Below, in pieces: positions 58,691-64,000 of a stretch of 64,000 bases of DNA. Position numbers and translations under genes: made by a program. The notes under the pieces were generated by a model, which was not told where the DNA came from, made no database searches, and saw only the letters and a program-made list of their open reading frames with translations. This DNA comes from Alphaproteobacteria bacterium (GTDB lineage Bacteria > Pseudomonadota > Alphaproteobacteria > UBA9219). Numbering within the stretch: the first letter of the stretch is position 1; every line of letters starts with the position of its first letter. Where the stretch lies: positions 1 through 64,000 of the forward strand of contig WRDR01000005.1 in NCBI GenBank assembly GCA_009779745.1. Direction: 5' to 3'.

Positions 58691-60102
58691 AATATCTCCT
58701 TCGGCTTCATCATCTCTTCTAATCTGGCAATGACTTTTGCAGCTACGATTTCCCAGTTGCATTTCTCAGCAAGAAGTTTTTTTCCAAAATCCAATGACTT
58801 CTTACATAGCTCAGGGCTGTTATAGATTTCAATGATTTTAGCAGCAATATCATCAATGTCAAACGGATTACACTGGCATTCAGTAGCGGTTATCTCAGCC
58901 ACAGACGAATTGTTAGATGCTATACACGGAGTATTTGCTGCATACGATTCCAATATAGGCATACCCAATCCCTCATAAAACGAAGCGAATATAGTCGCCC
59001 GGCAGCTTTGCAGCCAGTCGGCTATTTCTTTATCAGTAGGACGGTAGCCGTCCGGCTGTAATATAATCTGTTTGCCGATTTCTATGCCCGGAAATTTAGT
59101 TGGAACCTCTTTTATAAATTCATCATAATCATTTTTTTTATCATCTGCAAAAGTAGTGCCGAACACCAACCTTGCGTCCTTTGGCAGTTTGCCCGAAAGA
59201 TAGGCTTTAGAGAATGCTTCTATAGTTCCTTTTACGTTTTTGCGAAAATTTCCCCCGAGCAAAGTAACAAGGTCATTGTTTCGTTTTTCATAGTCATACT
59301 CGCATGCGTCTTTGGAAAAAATATCGCTTCCGGAAGCACCGTATATGACAGTGATTTTGTCATGCGGAATATCTAAGATATTCATCACGTCATTGGCAGT
59401 GCATTTTGAGATAGTAAAAATATGATCGGCAAGAACTATGTTATGTAAAGCAACTTCAGTACGAGCAAAACCTTTGGCATACTCCCAACTATATATAACA
59501 GGAATCAAATCATGTACTAACCCGACTCGGTATCTTGCACAGGATGCACGCTGTATGTTGTTTGCTATGACAGACATATACAACCTGCTGCGCAGCTCCG
59601 GTTCAAAATAAAAATCGTAAACCGAACAATCGCTTAATTGGTCCAAAGATGTTATGTTGTGATTTTTATAAAATTCTTCTCCGTCAAACTTATAGTCCTT
59701 GTCTTTCAGGAAATCTATCCGGATTTTGCCGGTTGCTTCCATGGCTTTTAATAGATTCAACCCAAACCTGCATATGCCTCGTTGAGAGGTTGACAGTAAA
59801 GAACTCAACGGCACGAGAAGAGTAATTTTTTTATTTTTCTCATCTTCTTTGAAGTTTTTATCGATTTTTCTGTTTTCATTAGCGCGCAGAGAATACCGTA
59901 TCCGTGCCAATTGTTTTTGAGAGAGCGAGACTGATGCTGAGGAGCACGCACTAGTATTTCCCCTATTTTTTTGATAGATTCTAAAACCAAAGAGAGAAAA
60001 ATCAACACGAGCAGCAGTTTTCTGTTTAACCAAAAACGGCTTTCCTAAAAAGAAATACGTCTTGTTCCAGCTAAGATATCTCTTTTTGGTGAATAGTTTC
60101 AT
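58687..60102 (-). CDS. Glycosyltransferase family 4 (GT-B)
   Basis: A 471-residue glycosyltransferase. Residues 1-48 are a basic-aromatic module (KKRYLSWNKTYFFLGKPFLV) shared with the protein at 61120-62379. Residues about 95-460 form a GT-B fold: VTLLGGNFRKNVKGTIEAFS as the acceptor side, and nucleotide-sugar motif SCRATIFASFYEGLGMPILE SYA (E-x7-E), then TPCIASNNSSVAEIT. It transfers a sugar, possibly mannose given the neighbouring manC, in O-antigen or capsule assembly; donor and linkage are not readable. Its stop overlaps the manC start. Confidence 0.85.
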   Translation of the reverse strand: MKLFTKKRYLSWNKTYFFLGKPFLVKQKTAARVDFSLFGFRIYQKNRGNTSACSSASVSLSQKQLARIRYSLRANENRKIDKNFKEDEKNKKITLLVPLSSLLSTSQRGICRFGLNLLKAMEATGKIRIDFLKDKDYKFDGEEFYKNHNITSLDQLSDCSVYDFYFEPELRSRLYMSVIANNIQRASCARYRVGLVHDLIPVIYSWEYAKGFARTEVALHNIVLADHIFTISKCTANDVMNILDIPHDKITVIYGASGSDIFSKDACEYDYEKRNNDLVTLLGGNFRKNVKGTIEAFSKAYLSGKLPKDARLVFGTTFADDKKNDYDEFIKEVPTKFPGIEIGKQIILQPDGYRPTDKEIADWLQSCRATIFASFYEGLGMPILESYAANTPCIASNNSSVAEITATECQCNPFDIDDIAAKIIEIYNSPELCKKSLDFGKKLLAEKCNWEIVAAKVIARLEEMMKPKEIL

Positions 60103-60164
60103 GATCTAGTTCCTTGACAGTTTTTTCTTATAGTCGAAAAGAGAAGGGGGTGGCAAACGGAATT

Positions 60165-61046
60165 TTAGACAACCATCTCAATCTTTTTTAATCGCAATAT
60201 TTCCTTCAGCAAATTATTATCCAATAAAACCTCGTTCGCTCTCTTCTCTTGCCAGATAGCAACTTCACTCTGTTTGACAGGAATAATTTTACTTGTATCC
60301 AAACTGTATTTCTCGGCAATCTTGATCGCCAAATCATATTTTGACACCGCATAGTCGCCGGATATATTGACGATTTTATGTTTTTGTGCTTCGGGAGTGT
60401 TTATCAAATCGATAATCAATCTTGAAGCCGTATTAAAATCAATCATAGTCCTATAGACATCAGCAAAGAATTCCATTTCTATGCCGTTTTTTAAATTTTC
60501 CAATATCTCATCAAAAAAATGTTTTTTGTCGGGGGCTAGGCTTACACCGGTCATTACGGACAGTCTGACGACATTGTATTTGAAGGAATTAACAATTTTT
60601 TCGCATATAATCTTATGTTCGCCATATTGGTTCATTGGTTCTGTCGGAGATTCTTCCGTATATTTTCCATCTCTATTGAATACCATATCCGTAGAGGTAA
60701 AATATAGTCTCGATATGTTTTCCATATGGTACAAAAAATTAGACAGACCAATCACATTGACATTGAAAGCGGTTTTTGTTGTTTGCAAGTCCAGATTGTT
60801 TTTTGTGTTAAAATATACGGCAAGATAGATTACCTTTAGATCCTTCTCGTTTTTTACAACATTATTTAATTTTTTCACGCTTTCTATATCGGTAACATTG
60901 CACTCCAGCCATTTGACTCTATTTTCTGCCTTCGCATCATCAATATTTTGTATGTCAACACACAAAACATCATCACCAGTCATCTCTAGAATATTTTTTC
61001 TGAGATAAGAGCCTAAAAAACCATTGGCACCAACAATCAAAAACAT
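60165..61046 (-). CDS. NAD-dependent epimerase/dehydratase or 4-ketoreductase (SDR)
   Basis: A 293-residue extended SDR protein. The N-terminus MFLIVGANGFLGSYLRKNIL contains the Rossmann GxxGxxG. The catalytic triad would be T/S in YFTSTDMVFN and YGEHK (YxxxK). The layout, including TDMVFNRDGKYTEESPTEPM, is that of RmlD-like dTDP-4-dehydrorhamnose reductases. The neighbours make GDP-sugars, so it could instead be a GDP-6-deoxy-hexose reductase (RMD/Fcl-like). The C-terminus (LKEILRLKKIEMVV) fits the family. Substrate is undecided. Confidence 0.8.
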   Translation of the reverse strand: MFLIVGANGFLGSYLRKNILEMTGDDVLCVDIQNIDDAKAENRVKWLECNVTDIESVKKLNNVVKNEKDLKVIYLAVYFNTKNNLDLQTTKTAFNVNVIGLSNFLYHMENISRLYFTSTDMVFNRDGKYTEESPTEPMNQYGEHKIICEKIVNSFKYNVVRLSVMTGVSLAPDKKHFFDEILENLKNGIEMEFFADVYRTMIDFNTASRLIIDLINTPEAQKHKIVNISGDYAVSKYDLAIKIAEKYSLDTSKIIPVKQSEVAIWQEKRANEVLLDNNLLKEILRLKKIEMVV

Positions 61047-61119
61047 GCTTTTTCCTTTATAAGATTGACTTCAGTACGATAGTGGGTACTAGCTCCCTTT
61101 TTCATCAGACCAAATAATT

Positions 61120-62379
61120 TTATTTTGCTATACCAAAAACGCGCCGCATATTATCTAATGATTCCGTTTCGTCTTTTGTACGCAGAGATTTTAGATTTTT
61201 GATATATTTATCATATTCTTTTTCAGTCATGTTTATACAACGCAATAAAGCATCATAAAGTTCATTCTCTTTATGAAGGATAGTATTCGTGCTATCCATC
61301 TTATAAGCCGCAGCTATTTCCTCATGCATTATCATTGGTTTCGCAAAACCTACTGAAAGTAGATGGTTCCCGGAAACTCTGTTGTACAGATATTCTGTCA
61401 TTTTTTCAGAATGTTGCCCGGACATAATAAAATCTGAATCATTCAGTTCATCATACAACTGAGGATAAGTGGTCTTTCCTTTAAATTCAATAAAAGGCAA
61501 CAATTTATTTGGAGGATTAAAGGCATAATCCATAGTCCTCGTTATTAGGACGATTCTAAAATCCGTAATTCCATTGTCCACCAGCTTACATAAGCTATCT
61601 ATAACAGAGTCTATGTGGCGAACCGTTTTTATAAATGCACCAGATAGAAAAAACTTGATTATTCTGTTTTTCTTATGCTCAATTACAGAGGAGCCGTATT
61701 TTGTAGCACTTATAAAAGGAAGCCTGCGTCCTAAAATTGGAAATTTAAAAAGGACAAACGCATCATTAAGCATTCTATTTCTCAATTCTTCAGAAAACAT
61801 CAATTCCTTAGTTGCGTGATGTAGAATGAAACGCACGTTATTTTTATAAATAATTTCATCTAAAATATGGTACAATTTAAACAATAAATTATTATCATGA
61901 TCCCATGCTCTTGCAGTATTTAGGAGTATCCACTTATATCTAACTAAATTTTGTGCAAAATCTTCTGACTTTAATATCCCTATGTTGCCGTTAAAAACAC
62001 GCACTTTATCTTTTGAAAAATTCATGCAAGAAACGGCTTCATGAATAATGTTCTCCGAAGACAAAACAATATCAACATTATACCCTAAGTCTAAAAAATA
62101 TGAAATCATGCATGCTGCTACATCGCCGTGTGATTCGGTAACTTCTATAATAAGAACAGTATTTTTTTTAATCTGAGCATTAATTAAGCCTTTTATATCA
62201 AGCATGGTTTCTAACGTTTGCGTATACAAGGTTGACTCACGCATGCGTTTGCATATTCTGATACCCAACAGGTAAGTGCGGGTACACCCATCTTTTCTCC
62301 TTTTAGACAAAAGAGGCACCCCTAAAAAGTAATATTTCCTGTTGCCGTTCAGATATTTCTTCTTGACAAGCAATGACAT
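61120..62379 (-). CDS. Probable glycosyltransferase-like protein of the polysaccharide cluster
   Basis: A 419-residue protein. Residues 1-48 repeat the module seen in the GT4 neighbour (KKKYLNGNRKYYFLGVPLLS, LLGIRICKRMR). The remainder has the alternation expected of a GT-B fold: LIIEVTESHGDVAACMISYF, FRIVLITRTMDYAFNPPNKL, and YPQLYDELNDSDFIMSGQHS followed by GNHLLSVGFAKPMIMHEEIA, which resembles the C-terminal donor lobe of GT4/GT1 enzymes. No clear E-x7-E is seen. It is likely a transferase or transferase-related protein in surface-glycan assembly; I could not place it in a family with confidence. Confidence 0.55.
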   Translation of the reverse strand: MSLLVKKKYLNGNRKYYFLGVPLLSKRRKDGCTRTYLLGIRICKRMRESTLYTQTLETMLDIKGLINAQIKKNTVLIIEVTESHGDVAACMISYFLDLGYNVDIVLSSENIIHEAVSCMNFSKDKVRVFNGNIGILKSEDFAQNLVRYKWILLNTARAWDHDNNLLFKLYHILDEIIYKNNVRFILHHATKELMFSEELRNRMLNDAFVLFKFPILGRRLPFISATKYGSSVIEHKKNRIIKFFLSGAFIKTVRHIDSVIDSLCKLVDNGITDFRIVLITRTMDYAFNPPNKLLPFIEFKGKTTYPQLYDELNDSDFIMSGQHSEKMTEYLYNRVSGNHLLSVGFAKPMIMHEEIAAAYKMDSTNTILHKENELYDALLRCINMTEKEYDKYIKNLKSLRTKDETESLDNMRRVFGIAK

Positions 62380-62406
62380 TTTATATTTTCCTTTTTCTTC
62401 TTTTCA

Positions 62407-63438
62407 TTATATTGATTTGATTTTGAATATAGGTATTATGTTGAATAATTTATAAACTGCCTTATTACCTTTATTTTTAATTTTTAAAAACGTAATAAAG
62501 CCAAACAACTTTATAATTTTGTTTGTGCGTTTTATTTCGTAGCTTCTGTTTAGCATGATAGTATGATAATTAAATTTGTTCAAAAGTCCCTCATAGAACG
62601 GTGTCATTTTTGCGAAAAACCAAAAATTTTCAAAGTGCAGCAAAAATCTATTATTGTGAGAGTTTTTACAATATATCCATGGCTTAAACGGAGTTAAGTG
62701 TTGTAAAATCACATTTTGTTTTTCGTTCTCCAAATATTCATCTGTTATGTGAGGAAAATATTTTTTCACCTCATTTAGTCTATCAGACATATTATATCGG
62801 TTATTTAACAATTTATAATTGTTATTATTATAATATATACTGATAAGAGATTCTTGCATTATGAGTAGTTTTCCCTTGTATTTTCTAGCTATTTCAAGCA
62901 TTTTTTCGGAAACATTATTTTCCCGCCATTTTTTGCAATCAATTAAGGCAACGCCTATATTAGGCATAATATGCTGTTTTGAGACTCCTAAATTCTCAGT
63001 TGCATTTCGAAAAAATCCCTTACCATAACCTATATCTGCTGCTGCTCCAATTTCATAGCCATTCAAATCTTCATTCCATAGTTTTTTTATATCGTCGAGA
63101 GCAATTACATCAGTATCTAAATAAATTGCTTTATCCAATTCAGGGACTAATTCCGGAATTAGCGATCTTGAATAGCAATCAACATAATTTCCTTGTGTAT
63201 AACCTTCTAATCCTTCAAATTGCTTTAAATCAATCGGTATATACTCGATGGAAAAATTATTGAATTTCTTTTTTAAATTTTCCAATTGTTTTTTATTGAA
63301 ACTATGAATTCCACAATCCAGTATATAAAAATTGATAAACGACTCTGTGTTATAACAAACGCTACATATAGAAGTTGCAAGCATACCTATTAAGTCATCT
63401 TGCCCCTCATAAAATACTGGTATGTTCGTTATTGACAT
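62407..63438 (-). CDS. Glycosyltransferase family 8 (GT-A)
   Basis: A 343-residue retaining glycosyltransferase. The N-terminus (MSITNIPVFYEGQDDLIGML) is the nucleotide-binding strand set, the metal DxD is in KAIYLDTDVIALDDIKKLWN, and the later NIGVALIDCKKWRENNVSEK and LQHLTPFKPW motifs (H-x-x-x-x-x-K-PW) are typical of GT8. Donors include UDP-glucose and UDP-galactose. The C-terminal 45 residues contain two KLFG/KLFN-IPIFKIK-type patches that resemble the N-terminal module of its neighbours. AT content is high and codon use differs from manC, as often found in acquired polysaccharide genes. Confidence 0.88.
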   Translation of the reverse strand: MSITNIPVFYEGQDDLIGMLATSICSVCYNTESFINFYILDCGIHSFNKKQLENLKKKFNNFSIEYIPIDLKQFEGLEGYTQGNYVDCYSRSLIPELVPELDKAIYLDTDVIALDDIKKLWNEDLNGYEIGAAADIGYGKGFFRNATENLGVSKQHIMPNIGVALIDCKKWRENNVSEKMLEIARKYKGKLLIMQESLISIYYNNNNYKLLNNRYNMSDRLNEVKKYFPHITDEYLENEKQNVILQHLTPFKPWIYCKNSHNNRFLLHFENFWFFAKMTPFYEGLLNKFNYHTIMLNRSYEIKRTNKIIKLFGFITFLKIKNKGNKAVYKLFNIIPIFKIKSI

Positions 63439-63522
63439 AGAATGTGTCTCCTCATTTTCAAAAGTTTATCTACTGTCCTTATATTCAATAAAGCTCCAAG
63501 CAGGCATAGTCAAAAATATTGT

Positions 63523-63888
63523 TCACGTCCATTCTCCTGTAAATATATCTTTTGTTCCGTCTGCACGTTCAACGCATTTGTCGTAAAGAGCTATCATGCG
63601 AGTATCTTTTGCAAATGTCATTGAGTGGGAAATTAGGGGTTGGATTACGAAAAAGTCACCTGTTGTGAACGAATGATGTTCTGTTTGTCCGTCACGTTTT
63701 GCCGTTAGCTCCAGTTCGCCGTCTATTACATAAAATGCTTCACGAGTTTCTTTGTGATAGTGTCCGCCGCGATGTACGCCAGCCTTAGTCAGCAGGAAGT
63801 TTATCTGTTCCCAGCCAGCATGAGCAAGCTGGACTAGGCACCCTCTCTCGTCTGAGAATTCAAAATCGGGCTTCAATCGTTCAATCAT
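63523..63888 (-). CDS. Cupin sugar isomerase/epimerase-like protein (FdtA/WxcM-like)
   Basis: A 121-residue single cupin starting at ATG 63888; a GTG three bases upstream is possible. Cupin motifs: GGHYHKETREAFYVIDGELE (G-x-H-x-H---E) and TTGDFFVIQPLISHSMTFAK. It resembles the dTDP-sugar 3,4-ketoisomerases and the 3,5-epimerase-like cupins encoded beside sugar-nucleotide genes. It overlaps the end of the gmd-like gene by one base to four bases, so the two are coupled. A role in tailoring the GDP- or dTDP-keto-sugar made by that dehydratase is inferred. Confidence 0.75.
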   Translation of the reverse strand: MIERLKPDFEFSDERGCLVQLAHAGWEQINFLLTKAGVHRGGHYHKETREAFYVIDGELELTAKRDGQTEHHSFTTGDFFVIQPLISHSMTFAKDTRMIALYDKCVERADGTKDIFTGEWT

Positions 63889-64000
63889 CACAGCCTCCCC
63901 TTCTCTGCTCTCTCTATATCCTTTTCCATCATCATCTTCGCCAGTTCGGCAAAACGGACTTTAGGTTCCCAGCCTAGTTTTTGTTTTGTCTTAGCCGGAT
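63888..64000 (-). CDS. gmd: GDP-mannose 4,6-dehydratase, C-terminal end only
   Basis: The window cuts this gene; 36 codons and the TGA (63890-63888) remain. The visible end PAKTKQKLGWEPKVRFAELA then KMMMEKDIERAEKG is the conserved tail of Gmd (family pattern KA--KLGW-PK--F-ELV-MM---D). Gmd converts GDP-mannose to GDP-4-keto-6-deoxymannose, the precursor of GDP-fucose, rhamnose or perosamine. It would use the product of manC in the same cluster. Another SDR sugar dehydratase is possible from such a short piece. Confidence 0.75.
   Translation of the reverse strand, partial: PAKTKQKLGWEPKVRFAELAKMMMEKDIERAEKGRL

Overview
The window looks like a chromosomal segment of a flagellated alphaproteobacterium of low-to-moderate GC, probably a host- or gut-associated anaerobe. 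The order rpsM-rpsK-rpoA-rplQ, an RpoA tail ending in [12 protein letters not shown], and a CheY-type receiver starting MKTCLIIDDSR are of alphaproteobacterial character. An [FeFe]-hydrogenase with its maturase HydF points to fermentative or anaerobic energy metabolism. The placement is inference from protein sequence only; no rRNA gene lies in the window. I saw no IS element, prophage, CRISPR array or replication origin.

Layout. 1-1,326: low-complexity DNA with a C14 tract, a small secreted repeat protein, and a BrnT/BrnA toxin-antitoxin locus whose toxin gene carries a frameshift. 1,329-10,940: housekeeping and metabolic genes (tatA, miaA, a GNAT, tRNA-Arg, CheY, a HAD phosphatase, a long cation-efflux protein, aspA-hydF, znuA, hldD). 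Two copies of a structured palindromic repeat (2,982-3,156 and 6,063-6,270) interrupt them. 10,944-22,149 (minus strand): an eight-gene type IVb-pilus-like operon (secretin, Ig/ASH-PilP-like protein, GspE ATPase, GspF, PilO-like, small membrane protein, pilin-like, large Cys-rich surface protein). The last gene appears phase-variable through a C12 tract just after its start. 22,320-30,414: queF, a Nudix protein, tRNA-Tyr, an rRNA methyltransferase with a repetitive basic extension, trmN6-like, ftsK, small enzymes, tRNA-Gly. 30,482-33,931: hydABC-type hydrogenase operon. 34,116-34,720: ParD/ParE. 34,738-37,631: the alpha ribosomal operon with a Cys-rich lipoprotein at its end. 37,786-42,646: small conserved genes, DUF721, VanX-like dipeptidase, YacG, tRNA-Phe, metA. 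42,863-47,521: one 1,552-residue protein joining an ATP-grasp, two radical-SAM domains, a nitroreductase and a degenerate radical-SAM half. 47,570-49,932: tRNA-Leu, tig, dsbB, a Cys-rich small protein. 49,998-55,495: a sigma-54-driven flagellar operon, flgE-flgK-flgL plus a methyltransferase-like protein. 55,507-64,000: an MsbA-type exporter and a surface-polysaccharide cluster (manC, glycosyltransferases, epimerase, cupin, end of gmd).

How it fits together. The hydrogenase genes are split: structural genes at 30-34 kb, HydF (with aspartate ammonia-lyase) at 6-9 kb, and HydE/HydG outside the window. Surface structures dominate the accessory content: pilus, flagellum, polysaccharide, and two genes with poly-C tracts next to a signal peptide, a hallmark of contingency loci.

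The strongest leads for something undescribed are: (1) the five-part ATP-grasp/radical-SAM/radical-SAM/nitroreductase fusion; (2) the palindromic element whose arms differ between copies while remaining complementary within each copy; (3) the poly-C switch on the pilus-operon surface protein.
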